Below are positions 28,305-37,196 of a stretch of DNA of 64,000 bases, one piece after another; the stretch's first letter is position 1; every line of letters starts with the position of its first letter. A program made the translations under genes and the position numbers. This DNA comes from DATFVA01 sp963811905 (GTDB lineage Bacteria; Bacteroidota; Ignavibacteria; Ignavibacteriales; Ignavibacteriaceae): assembly GCA_963811905.1 (NCBI GenBank), contig CAWETK010000010.1, positions 1 to 64,000 on the forward strand. The letters are read 5' to 3'. The notes below the pieces were generated by a model that was not told where the DNA came from, did not search any database, and was given only the letters and a program-made list of their open reading frames with translations.

Positions 28305-30200
28305 ATGAGAATTCCCGAAAACAAAATAGAAGAAATACGATCCGCAGCGAACATCGTTGATGTTATTTCGGGTTACGTGCAGCTAAGGAAACGGGGGCAT
28401 AATTTTCTTGGACTTTGCCCTTTTCATTCTGAAAAAACTCCTTCATTTACCGTCAGTGAAGATAAACAGATATTCCATTGTTTCGGCTGTCATACCGGCG
28501 GAAATGTTTTCAAATTTTTGATGGAATATGAAAAGGTTTCGTTTGTAGAGGCAGTTCAGGAACTTGCGGAAGAACTGGGAATTCCTCTTGAGTATGATCA
28601 GCAGGAGTCCGAAGAAAAACAAACCGAACAGGAAATCCTTTACGATATAAATACTGAGGCGGCAAGGTATTTCTCCGGCAACCTCCTTAATTCGGATGAG
28701 GGGGAGGCTGCATTTAATTACTTCCAGAACAGGAAGATAAAACCTGCTACAATGAGAGCTTTCGGACTTGGGTATGCATTCAACGGATGGGATAGGCTGC
28801 TTCACTTTCTCCAGGAAAAAAAGATTGACCTTGAAAGAGCACTTCAGCTTGGTCTGATCGGAAAATCTGCCGAGGGAAGATTATATGATAAGTTTTCTTC
28901 ACGCATTATTTTCCCGATATTTTCTCCTAACGGCAGGGTGGTTGCATTTGCCGGTCGCATACTTGAGAATAAAGAAGGTGCTGCTAAATATCTCAATTCT
29001 CCCGAGTCTGTAATCTATACAAAGGGACGTATACTGTATGGATTATCTCACGCGAAGGATGAGATCAGAAGAGTTGATAAAGCCATACTTGTTGAAGGCT
29101 ATATGGACCTGATTTCCCTCTACCAGAACGGCATTAAAAACGTCGTTGCTGTTTCGGGGACGGCGCTTACTGAAGAGCAGGTTCAGCTTTTGTCAAGGTA
29201 TACTAAGAATGTAGTCTTGCTCTTTGATGCCGATACTGCGGGTATTAAAGCCGCAATGAGAAGTATAGAACTTCTGCTTAAAAAAGATTTTGAGATTAAG
29301 ATTGTTTCCCTGCCCCAGGGTGAGGATCCTGATTCCTATGTTAACAGCTATGGTAAAGAAAAATTTGAAGAGCTGATAAAATCCGCAAAGAATTTTCTCG
29401 AGTATCAGTCTGAATATTATGAATCACTTGGCAGGTTTAATGACGCTGCCGGCACCACTGAAGCAATCCGCGATCTGGTAAAGCCCCTTGCCCTGATAAA
29501 TGATGAACTGAAAGCCAGCCTTTTAATAAAAAATATAGCTAAGAAATTTAACCTCCGGGAAAAACTGCTTGAGAGTGAGCTGAGCAAAGTTAAATCAGGA
29601 CTGAGCAGGCAGTCGGCTGTGGAAGCTGAAAGGCAGCAGAGAAAGGTCAATGAAAAAGAGAAAACGATATTAAAGACGAATAAAGATCTTCCGTCTGAAA
29701 CTGTTAACCTTGAGAAAGAATTAATTAAGCTTCTGCTTGAAGGAAGCCGTGACATAATCAACTTTATACTGGGTCATATAAAACCTGATGAATTCAGGAT
29801 AGAGGTACATCAAAAACTGGCCGAACTTATACATACTGCTGCAATGCATGAAGAAGACCTCAGTGCCGGTGCATTGATTGATAAACTTGATAGTGAGGAT
29901 CATAAGTTATATGCAAGGGAATTAACTTTTGAAAAGTACCAGATCAGTAAAAATTGGGAAGACATTAACCCGGCTGCGGATTATGAAACTATATTAAAAA
30001 AATATGCACTGGATGCTGTAAGAAGATTTAAATTAAAACAGGTCGAAGAAAAGATTTACAATTTGAATAATACTCTCTCGGGTTTAACCAATGAGGAAGA
30101 AAAAATTGACCTGATGAAAGAAATAAGGGACCAGCAAAGGGAAATACAGCTTATTAGAGAAGACTTGACAGGTGAGAATGTCAATTATAAAGAGGAATAG
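28305..30200 (+). CDS. dnaG: DNA primase
   Basis: Makes RNA primers at the replication fork. At 631 residues it is full length. The zinc-binding domain has Cys38, His41, Cys59 and Cys62 (CPFHSEKTPSF ... FHCFGCHTGGN). The catalytic core shows AFAGRILENKEGAAKYLNSPE, then the TOPRIM motifs VEGYMDL and LLFDADTAG. The C-terminal ~150 residues form the helicase-binding domain with long helices. rpoD and rpsU, common dnaG neighbours, are absent. A ferredoxin gene follows 44 bp downstream. Confidence 0.97.
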   Translation: MRIPENKIEEIRSAANIVDVISGYVQLRKRGHNFLGLCPFHSEKTPSFTVSEDKQIFHCFGCHTGGNVFKFLMEYEKVSFVEAVQELAEELGIPLEYDQQESEEKQTEQEILYDINTEAARYFSGNLLNSDEGEAAFNYFQNRKIKPATMRAFGLGYAFNGWDRLLHFLQEKKIDLERALQLGLIGKSAEGRLYDKFSSRIIFPIFSPNGRVVAFAGRILENKEGAAKYLNSPESVIYTKGRILYGLSHAKDEIRRVDKAILVEGYMDLISLYQNGIKNVVAVSGTALTEEQVQLLSRYTKNVVLLFDADTAGIKAAMRSIELLLKKDFEIKIVSLPQGEDPDSYVNSYGKEKFEELIKSAKNFLEYQSEYYESLGRFNDAAGTTEAIRDLVKPLALINDELKASLLIKNIAKKFNLREKLLESELSKVKSGLSRQSAVEAERQQRKVNEKEKTILKTNKDLPSETVNLEKELIKLLLEGSRDIINFILGHIKPDEFRIEVHQKLAELIHTAAMHEEDLSAGALIDKLDSEDHKLYARELTFEKYQISKNWEDINPAADYETILKKYALDAVRRFKLKQVEEKIYNLNNTLSGLTNEEEKIDLMKEIRDQQREIQLIREDLTGENVNYKEE

Positions 30201-30244
30201 TTCCTGCAATAAATTTAGTATAAATCACCGGCTATGTTGGAAAT

Positions 30245-30472
30245 ATGCACTACAGGCAGGCTAAACACGGCAAACTTTTAATCAATATACTTCCGGATAA
30301 ATGCGATTTCTGCGGATGCTGTGTTGGAGTCTGCCCGGAGGATGCTATTGAGTTAAAAGAAGCGGAGATTTTTATTATAGATTCACGCTGCACCAATTGT
30401 GCGAAGTGCGTCTGGTCGTGTCCTATTGAAGTAATTGAATTCCGCCGTGAAGGGGTTGCAGCGGACCATTAG
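30245..30472 (+). CDS. Small 2x[4Fe-4S] ferredoxin
   Basis: A 75-residue protein with two cluster motifs: CDFCGCCVGVCPED (residues ~20-33) and CTNCAKCVWSCPIE (~51-64). The spacing is that of bacterial low-potential 8Fe ferredoxins. It is 64 bp upstream of the geranylgeranyl-reductase family gene on the same strand, so it is the obvious electron carrier for that flavoprotein. The link is inference from position. Confidence 0.92.
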   Translation: MHYRQAKHGKLLINILPDKCDFCGCCVGVCPEDAIELKEAEIFIIDSRCTNCAKCVWSCPIEVIEFRREGVAADH

Positions 30473-30536
30473 TCGTAATCATTGAATTAAAAATCATGAT
30501 AGTAATTATATCAGTCAGGTTTTATATTAAAGCAGA

Positions 30537-31727
30537 ATGAGAAGCGAGTATGATGTAATAATAGTCGGTGCAGGGCCTGCAGGCAGTATTGCCGCACGAA
30601 CAGCCGCTGAAATGGGGGTCTCCGTCCTTATGCTTGAAAAAGACCGCGATGTCGGGTATCCGGTTCGATGCGGTGAAGCGATAAGCAAGGCCGGAGTGGA
30701 GGAATTCATTCAACCTGATCCCAGATGGATTGCTGCCTCAATAAGCAAATTTTCCTTCAATGCCCCCGATGGAACTGAAGTTGTTTTAGAATTCGGCGAA
30801 GCAGGGTATGTGCTCGAAAGGAGAATATTCGATTATGAATTGGCCAGGACAGCCGCAGAAGCGGGTGCAGATATCCTGACAAGAGCATACGTTAGCGGAC
30901 TGCTTTTTATTGATAATAAAGTCTCAGGAGTGAAATTCCAATTTAATGGTGAAGAGAAACAGGTGAAAGCTAAGGTTGTAATAGCCGCCGATGGAGTGGA
31001 ATCAAGGGTGGGCAGATGGGCGGAATTGAAAACTCACATCGATTTCCGGGAAATGGAGAGTGCGGTTCAGATTACAGCAGCAAACATTCCGGTTAATGAT
31101 GATACACTCTATTTTTACTTCGGTAAGGATTTTGCACCCAATGGTTATTTCTGGATCTTTCCTAAGGGAGATGGTAAAGCTAATATCGGACTTGGAGTAA
31201 GCGGCCTGATCGGAAAGAAGAAATCCGCACAATCATTTTTGAATGATTTTATGAAGAAGTATTACCCGGAGGCACCGGTACTGACCACAATCGCAGGAGG
31301 TGTCCCCTGCAGTATTACTCTTTCTAAAATCTCCGCTCCCGGTATTTTACTGGCCGGAGATGCCGCCCGTCAGGTTAATCCTCTGAGTGGGGGTGGTATA
31401 GCTAGCGGAATGATCGGAGGCAGTATCGCAGGACGAATTGCTGCTGAAGCAGTAAAAACAAAAAACCCTGATCATATACTGATATATGATAAGGAATGGG
31501 CAAAACGATTAGGAAAACGTCATGAGATTTTCGATAGGATTAAAAACGGTATCTATAATTTCTCGGACGATAAGTTCAATAGTATTGCACACAGTTTTAA
31601 CAGGGTCCCCCTTCACAAAAGAACTCTCAGGAAACTCTTTACTGCGGCTCTTGTGAATAACCCTTCCCTCATCTATGATGTTGCCAAAGTATTCGTAGAG
31701 AAAAACTCCAGCCCTAAAATGTTCTGA
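30537..31727 (+). CDS. Geranylgeranyl reductase family FAD-dependent oxidoreductase
   Basis: A 396-residue flavoprotein with an N-terminal FAD fold (VIIVGAGPAGSIAARTAAE), the family motif YPVRCGEAISKAGVEEF at ~46-60, AADGVESRVGRW, and the C-terminal GILLAGDAARQVNPLSGGGIASGM. Members saturate isoprenoid chains in archaeal lipids, chlorophyll or menaquinone tails. With menaquinone or polyprenyl substrates plausible in this lineage and the MEP enzymes dxr and ispG in the same window, a role in saturating a quinone or polyprenyl side chain is a reasonable guess, not proven. Preceded by its likely ferredoxin. Confidence 0.88.
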   Translation: MRSEYDVIIVGAGPAGSIAARTAAEMGVSVLMLEKDRDVGYPVRCGEAISKAGVEEFIQPDPRWIAASISKFSFNAPDGTEVVLEFGEAGYVLERRIFDYELARTAAEAGADILTRAYVSGLLFIDNKVSGVKFQFNGEEKQVKAKVVIAADGVESRVGRWAELKTHIDFREMESAVQITAANIPVNDDTLYFYFGKDFAPNGYFWIFPKGDGKANIGLGVSGLIGKKKSAQSFLNDFMKKYYPEAPVLTTIAGGVPCSITLSKISAPGILLAGDAARQVNPLSGGGIASGMIGGSIAGRIAAEAVKTKNPDHILIYDKEWAKRLGKRHEIFDRIKNGIYNFSDDKFNSIAHSFNRVPLHKRTLRKLFTAALVNNPSLIYDVAKVFVEKNSSPKMF

Positions 31728-31738
31728 ATGGTTCAGTC

Positions 31739-32070
31739 CTGTCCAAAATAAACTTAAAGCATCAAAATAGTCTATGTTTTAGAAAAGAAATAAAGCAATT
31801 TCTCCTTTCTTATTTTGAATCCCTCTTATTGTCGGTGATCAAAGAAGAACATCCTATCAGTGTCTTTTTGAAAAATTGCAAAACTTGCTGCGGTGTCTGA
31901 GTGTCCCGCCCTTGCTAATGACCATTAGGCGGGACGTTGAGTCCGTCTGGACGAAATCTTGAGTCTTCGAAATCCCGCTCGTTTATTTTCTGCGGCGGGA
32001 CGGCTCCGACGGATATCGAAGACACCGATATTAATAAGAATCATTCAAGCGATTTATTTATTTTGGACAG
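31739..32070. mobile_element. MITE-like element with 14-bp terminal inverted repeats
   Basis: CTGTCCAAAATAAA (31739-31752) is exactly inverted at 32057-32070 (TTTATTTTGGACAG), bounding 332 bp with no gene. Inside are two strong folds. One is GTCCCGCC (31903-31910) with GGCGGGAC (31928-31935), the apical part CTAATG-AC-CATTAG. The other is GTCTTCGA (31963-31970) with TCGAAGAC (32016-32023) enclosing TCCCGC/GCGGGA. No obvious target-site duplication flanks it. This is the architecture of a small non-autonomous transposable element. No matching transposase is in the window. Confidence 0.6.
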
Positions 32071-32449
32071 ATATGGAATTATTTTTATATATCACCTTCA
32101 TTCATACTCCCGATTGAACTTCATATTAAAAAAAACTATAATATGTTTTCAGAAATTCAATTATTATAAGCCTTAAATGAACTAATAGCCTGCCTGGATA
32201 CTGTTTAATATTTCATCAATATATCACCAAAAATACTCGTTCAACCGTCCATGAACCGTCTTTTCCCCGGTATAACAACGTGCTAACTCCGGGGGTCATC
32301 CCCAATGAAAATGAAGAAGAAGACAAACTCAAATGTGCAAAGACCCGCTCTGCCGGGAATTTGTTGAAATATTTTTATTGCTTCTTCAGTTTTTTAAAAA
32401 TATCTTCCACTGATGAAATAACGGGAAATAAAATATTCGGGGAAAGAAT
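32071..32449. other. Spacer upstream of the nitroreductase gene
   Basis: About 380 bp without a credible gene. A small A/T-rich open stretch at 32280-32449 has no family resemblance. It presumably carries the promoter of the gene at 32450. Confidence 0.4.
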
Positions 32450-33361
32450 ATGTCTATTACAACATCACGTACTAATGAAAATGCTCGTGTTAAGATTGAT
32501 TTCAGCCAGTGCAGCGATTGCGGTCTGTGTTCTTTAGTCTGTAAAGACCTGACACTGCAGATGAAGAACGGAAAAATTACTGTTGATGAGAATCCGGTCT
32601 TCGGCTGTGTGGGATGCGCCCAATGCGTGGCAGTTTGTCCCGAGGACTGTATTGAAGTTGACGGCCGTACAATCACAATGGATGACTTCGTTCCTCTTCC
32701 TGAGGCTAAAACAGCAGCAAATTATGAACAGCTGTATTCTTTGATGTTTAAGAGAAGAAGCATAAGGGATTTTAAGGCTAAAGAAGTTGAACCGGAACTT
32801 ATCGATAAAATCCTCAAGGCAGCAGTCACTTCTCCTATGGGAATACCCCCCTCTGATGTTGAAGTAATAATTTTCAGAGGGAAGGAGAAGGTGAAGGCTT
32901 TTGCTGATGATTTTACTAAATACCTTGAAAAAATAAAATGGATGTTCTCTAAATGGTCAATTCCTTTTTGGAGACCCTTTATATCCGGCCAGGATTATGC
33001 AATGTATAAGTCATTCCTGATGCCATTAATTAATTTTGTTGTCGAAAGAAATAAAAAGGGGGAGGATTGGCTTCTGTATAATGCCCCACTCGCTCTGTAT
33101 TTCTATGGATCGCCTTATTCGGATTTTGCCGACCCTTATATCCCTGCAGCATATGCTATGCTTGCTGCGGAATCTCTCGGACTCGGAACCTGCATGATCG
33201 GGAGTATACATCCCTTCCTCAGTCACGGGGGAACATCCCTGAAAAAGAAGTATAAAATAAATCCAGATAATAAAAACGGAATATTTCTTATCATTGGTTA
33301 TCCGAAAGTGAAATATCATAAAGGTATAAAAAGAACATTTGCCCGGGTTGTCGAAGCCTGA
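32450..33361 (+). CDS. Ferredoxin-nitroreductase fusion protein
   Basis: Residues 1-~75 hold two [4Fe-4S] motifs (CSDCGLCSLVCKD and CVGCAQCVAVCPEDC). Residues ~95-303 form an FMN-dependent nitroreductase domain starting FKRRSIRDFKAKEV, the Arg-rich FMN-binding signature, with SPMGIPPSDVEV, LYNAPLALYFYG and the AAYAMLAAESLGLGTCMIG region. The internal ferredoxin would pass electrons directly to FMN. The substrate is unknown; such fusions occur in anaerobes and are used with quinones, nitro compounds or flavins. It follows the MITE-like element, alone on this strand. Confidence 0.9.
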   Translation: MSITTSRTNENARVKIDFSQCSDCGLCSLVCKDLTLQMKNGKITVDENPVFGCVGCAQCVAVCPEDCIEVDGRTITMDDFVPLPEAKTAANYEQLYSLMFKRRSIRDFKAKEVEPELIDKILKAAVTSPMGIPPSDVEVIIFRGKEKVKAFADDFTKYLEKIKWMFSKWSIPFWRPFISGQDYAMYKSFLMPLINFVVERNKKGEDWLLYNAPLALYFYGSPYSDFADPYIPAAYAMLAAESLGLGTCMIGSIHPFLSHGGTSLKKKYKINPDNKNGIFLIIGYPKVKYHKGIKRTFARVVEA

Positions 33362-33776
33362 GAAGTAAAGCTGTCCCCATCCTCGTGGGACCCCTAGGGA
33401 ACCTTGCTGTCTTGCCTATCTTTCCCTTACTATTTCACAAAGTCTTTTACCTGCTTTGCTTAACCGTTTCCACCTGTCTGCCTCTGGCAGAACTCTTTCT
33501 CGGAATAAATATCATCACGTAATTCACTCTAACTATTTCAAAAAATTAACTCCGGAAAGTTCAGGCTTCTGATGAAATCCCGGTATTAATGTGTATCATT
33601 CAGTATTGCCTCACGTCAGACCAGGGGCAGAAAATGATCCCGTCCTAAAAAATCACATTTTCAGCCTTTCTGCATAGATGTTCTCGTTTCTACTGGAGGG
33701 ATAATTTTTTATATTTCTAATCGATCATTTGTAAAATGTGATAATTGTTAATTTGTATAAATAAATCTGATAAAAC
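33362..33776. other. Spacer between the nitroreductase and histidine kinase genes
   Basis: About 415 bp with no credible gene and no strong hairpin. It has a purine-rich stretch near 33640 and AT-rich sequence near the histidine kinase start. Nothing else is seen. Confidence 0.4.
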
Positions 33777-35267
33777 TTGGAAAAAAATATACTGCAAAAT
33801 CTGCCCGTTGATCTGCTGTCCGGCGGCTATAACGATTTTGAAGATCGGTTTGTCTGGCTGCTGACTTTTGAAGAAGATAACGAAGAAATAAATTATTCTG
33901 ATAATGTAGCCTCAGTAACCGGATATAATTCTGCTGAACTCAGAGGAACGCGCGGAAAATGGAATGACCTGGTAAATGAAGAGGACCTTGGCCAGGTAAG
34001 AAACATGTTTAACGGACTTCTGAACGGAATTTCAGTTAATAGCTGCACTATTGATTACAGGATTGCTAATAAAAATAACGGCACTGTCTGGCTTAGAGAG
34101 TCTGTCAGAGCAGAGAGGCTGCCTTCCGGCAAGCTTAAGAGTGCATACGGAATAGTGCAGGATATTTCCGATCTGAAAAATTCGGAAAGCAGGCTTCTTG
34201 AGGAAATCCGGAGACTTCAGGATGCCAACTATTCCCGGGATGATTTTATTGCTATCCTTTCACATGATCTTCGCTCTCCATTTACTAGTATACTCGGATT
34301 TTCAGAAATTTTACTAAATGAACCGCTGCCCGAATCCGAAAAAAATGAATATCTGAACCTGATACATTCATCGTCAGTAAAACAGCTTAAATTAATTAAT
34401 AATTTACTGGATTGGTCTCGCCTAAGAACCGGAAGGTCAAATATAGAACCTGCTAAGGTTGATGTAAGGAATGCTATTTATAACTCTGTTTCTGCGCTTA
34501 CCGGTGAAGCAGTCAGAAAAAACATTGAGATCAGAGTATATGTTCCTGCATCCCAGTATGTTGAAGCCGATGAAACCCTTTTCTGTAAAGTGATATTGAA
34601 TCTTCTGGAAAATTCTATTAAATATTCGGGAGAGAATAAATCTGTTGATATAAAAACTTCGGCGTTTAACGATAGATTTATTGAGTTCATTGTAAGGGAT
34701 AAGGGAAAAGGAATTCCGGAGACTAATAAGCATAAGCTCTTCCAGATAAATAAGATTTTTTCAACTCAGGGAACACACGGCGAGAAGGGTACAGGTCTGG
34801 GACTGATTTTATGCAGAGAGATAATTGAGAAACATGGCGGAGAGATCTGGTATTTCTCTGAATCTGATGAAGGTTCCGAATTCCATTTTACATTTCCCCT
34901 GTTTAAGGAGAATATCCTTATCGTCGGTCTCGATGATGTTACTTCTGCTAATGTTAAAAATATTATTGAGGAAGTTAAACCGTCTTATTCAGTAAGGGAA
35001 TGCCCGAACGGGTTCGAGGCAATTGATGAGATAAAATCAAAAGTCCCTTCACTGGTTATTTTGAAGAATAAAATGCAGCTGATGGATGGATTGCAGTTTG
35101 TTGAAATACTGCAGAGTGAGAACAGAACTGCAGCTATACCCGTTTATTTAATTACTGAGGATTCTAACGAAGCCGCTGACAGCAGGTATAAACTCCCCAA
35201 AGTGACTAAAATAATAGACCGGGCTGCCTTAGGTTCAACTTTAAAATCAGAAATAACATCCATTTAA
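33777..35267 (+). CDS. PAS-domain hybrid histidine kinase with degenerate receiver
   Basis: A soluble 496-residue sensor kinase: PAS fold (residues ~25-140; TGYNSAELRG, YGIVQDISDLK), a short coiled coil, HisKA with His163 in LSHDLRSPF, and HATPase motifs (LLENSIKYSG, VRDKGKGIP, GTGLGLIL). The C-terminal ~120 residues form a receiver-like domain that has lost its phosphorylation site: where the Asp belongs (after SLVIL) there is Lys430, then MQLMDGL. The conserved Thr (LITED) is present. It starts with TTG at 33777; the codon two before is a stop, so no earlier start fits. No response regulator is adjacent; the output partner is unknown. It precedes ugd by ~47 bp. Confidence 0.85.
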   Translation: MEKNILQNLPVDLLSGGYNDFEDRFVWLLTFEEDNEEINYSDNVASVTGYNSAELRGTRGKWNDLVNEEDLGQVRNMFNGLLNGISVNSCTIDYRIANKNNGTVWLRESVRAERLPSGKLKSAYGIVQDISDLKNSESRLLEEIRRLQDANYSRDDFIAILSHDLRSPFTSILGFSEILLNEPLPESEKNEYLNLIHSSSVKQLKLINNLLDWSRLRTGRSNIEPAKVDVRNAIYNSVSALTGEAVRKNIEIRVYVPASQYVEADETLFCKVILNLLENSIKYSGENKSVDIKTSAFNDRFIEFIVRDKGKGIPETNKHKLFQINKIFSTQGTHGEKGTGLGLILCREIIEKHGGEIWYFSESDEGSEFHFTFPLFKENILIVGLDDVTSANVKNIIEEVKPSYSVRECPNGFEAIDEIKSKVPSLVILKNKMQLMDGLQFVEILQSENRTAAIPVYLITEDSNEAADSRYKLPKVTKIIDRAALGSTLKSEITSI

Positions 35268-35314
35268 TTTTTATAAATATTAAAAGATATATAGCAGGAA
35301 ATACGGAGGTTTAA

Positions 35315-36652
35315 TTGAATATAGCTGTTGTTGGGACGGGATATGTAGGACTGGTAACAGGTACCTGTTTTGCAGAAACCGGGAATACAGTTTATTGCGT
35401 TGATATAGATGCAGAAAAAATAAAAAAATTAAAAAAGGGAGTAGTTCCTATCTATGAACCGGGTCTTGATATTCTTATTGAAAGGAATATTAAAGTCGGA
35501 AGGTTGAAATTCACTACCATACTGGCTGATGCTGTTAAAGAATCAAATCTTATATTTTTATGCCTTCCTACTCCCCAGGATGACGACGGAAGCGCAGATC
35601 TTCAATATGTGCTTAAAGTTGCCGATGACCTTGGAAAGATGTTTAAGTCGGATCCCGGTCTCGGCTATAAAGTAATAATTAATAAAAGCACGGTACCCGT
35701 AGGTACAAGTGAAAAAGTTAAGAATGCTGTAAAGAAACACGCACCCGGTTATGAGTTTGATGTCGCCTCAAACCCTGAATTCTTAAGGGAGGGGATGGCA
35801 GTAGATGATTTTATGAAACCCGAACGCGTTGTGGTGGGAACGAGCAGCCCTAAGACAAAGGATATGATGGAACAGCTCTATGAACCTTTTGTCCGTTCAG
35901 GCAACCCGATCTATTTTATGGATGAAAAATCGGCCGAAGTAACCAAGTATGCAGCTAACTCATTCCTTGCTACAAAGATCTCCTTTATGAATGAGATTGC
36001 AAACCTGTGCGAGCTAACAGGTGCAGAAGTCGACAAGGTAAGGATAGGCGTAGGCTCGGATTCAAGGATAGGTAAAAGGTTCCTGTTCCCGGGAGTTGGG
36101 TACGGAGGATCGTGTTTTCCTAAGGACGTTATTGCACTGATAAATACAGCCAAAGAAAACAAATATGATTTTAAGATACTTAAGTCGGTCTACGATATAA
36201 ATAAAAACCAGATAATCAGGTTCTTCAAAAAAATAGAGGATCATTACAGCAAGGACCTTGAAGGGAAGACCTTTGCCGTGTGGGGACTTGCATTTAAGCC
36301 CAACACAGATGACGTCCGTGAAGCCCCTGCAATAAGACTGATAGAAAAGCTGCTTGAGAATAAAGCAAAAGTGAAGGCATATGATCCTGCCGCAATGGAA
36401 ACCAGCAGAAGAATATTAAAGAATAAGATTGAATACTGCAGCACCCCTTACGATGCACTCGGGGATTCAGATGCATTAATTATAGTTACAGAATGGAATG
36501 AGTTCAGAACACCCGACTACCAAAAAATAAAAAAGATGCTGAAGAAACCAGTAATATTTGACGGAAGAAATCTTTATGATCTTTCGAAGATGGAAGAGAT
36601 GGGATTTACTTATTATTCGATAGGAAGAAAAGCAGTTATTAGTAAACAGTAA
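35315..36652 (+). CDS. ugd: UDP-glucose 6-dehydrogenase
   Basis: Oxidises UDP-glucose twice with NAD to UDP-glucuronate, feeding polysaccharide or lipid A-type sugar synthesis. The 445-residue protein starts with the Rossmann motif GTGYVGLVTG, has the active-site Cys in GYGGSCFPKD, and the C-terminal domain GLAFKPNTDDVREAP. TTG at 35315 is the start because GGAGGT lies 8 nt before it and no ATG follows soon. Its stop overlaps the start of the NusG-like gene by one base (TAATG), so the two are translationally coupled. Confidence 0.95.
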   Translation: MNIAVVGTGYVGLVTGTCFAETGNTVYCVDIDAEKIKKLKKGVVPIYEPGLDILIERNIKVGRLKFTTILADAVKESNLIFLCLPTPQDDDGSADLQYVLKVADDLGKMFKSDPGLGYKVIINKSTVPVGTSEKVKNAVKKHAPGYEFDVASNPEFLREGMAVDDFMKPERVVVGTSSPKTKDMMEQLYEPFVRSGNPIYFMDEKSAEVTKYAANSFLATKISFMNEIANLCELTGAEVDKVRIGVGSDSRIGKRFLFPGVGYGGSCFPKDVIALINTAKENKYDFKILKSVYDINKNQIIRFFKKIEDHYSKDLEGKTFAVWGLAFKPNTDDVREAPAIRLIEKLLENKAKVKAYDPAAMETSRRILKNKIEYCSTPYDALGDSDALIIVTEWNEFRTPDYQKIKKMLKKPVIFDGRNLYDLSKMEEMGFTYYSIGRKAVISKQ

Positions 36653-37179
36653 TGGATTTTGAAAGACACACGAACCTCAATGACAAAAACTGGTTTGCAC
36701 TTTATACAAAGCCGAGAGGCGAATTTAAAGCTGCAGAACAGCTCGAATCAAATGAAATTGATTATTACCTGCCCGTTGTTACGAATGTAAAACAGTGGAG
36801 CGACCGTAAAAAGAAAATTACGGAGCCTGTTATCCGCGGATATATATTTATTAAAGCAGCTGAAAGGGAGAGGTTGCTGGCTCTGGAACAGTACTCAATA
36901 GTCAGATGCGTTACCGAAAGAGGCCGGCCTGCAGTTATACCTGAATGGCAGATAGATAATCTTAAAAAAATGCTTGAGTATGAGGGCGATTTTTACGTAA
37001 TGAACGGACTCGTTCCCGGGAAGAAGGTCAGGATTAAAGAAGGTCCTTTTGCCGGTGTAGAAGGAATTTACCGGGAAAATGAAAACGATAAAACAATTTC
37101 TGTTTCTATCGACTTGCTGAACCGTTCGATAATTGCTCATCTGCCTAAAGAGAGTATTATTGAAATTATTAATAAATAA
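36652..37179 (+). CDS. NusG/RfaH-like transcription factor (UpxY type)
   Basis: A 175-residue NusG paralogue: NGN domain (WFALYTKPRGEFKAAEQL, DYYLPVV) that binds RNA polymerase, and a C-terminal KOW domain (PGKKVRIKEGPFAGVEG) that contacts ribosome or Rho. Specialised paralogues such as RfaH and Bacteroides UpxY act as antiterminators for long polysaccharide operons. It overlaps ugd, an enzyme of such pathways. However, no polysaccharide cluster follows in this window; what follows is a nuclease-like gene. Role as polysaccharide-gene antiterminator is inference. Confidence 0.88.
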   Translation: MDFERHTNLNDKNWFALYTKPRGEFKAAEQLESNEIDYYLPVVTNVKQWSDRKKKITEPVIRGYIFIKAAERERLLALEQYSIVRCVTERGRPAVIPEWQIDNLKKMLEYEGDFYVMNGLVPGKKVRIKEGPFAGVEGIYRENENDKTISVSIDLLNRSIIAHLPKESIIEIINK

Positions 37180-37196
37180 AATTGTAATTTCAGAAA

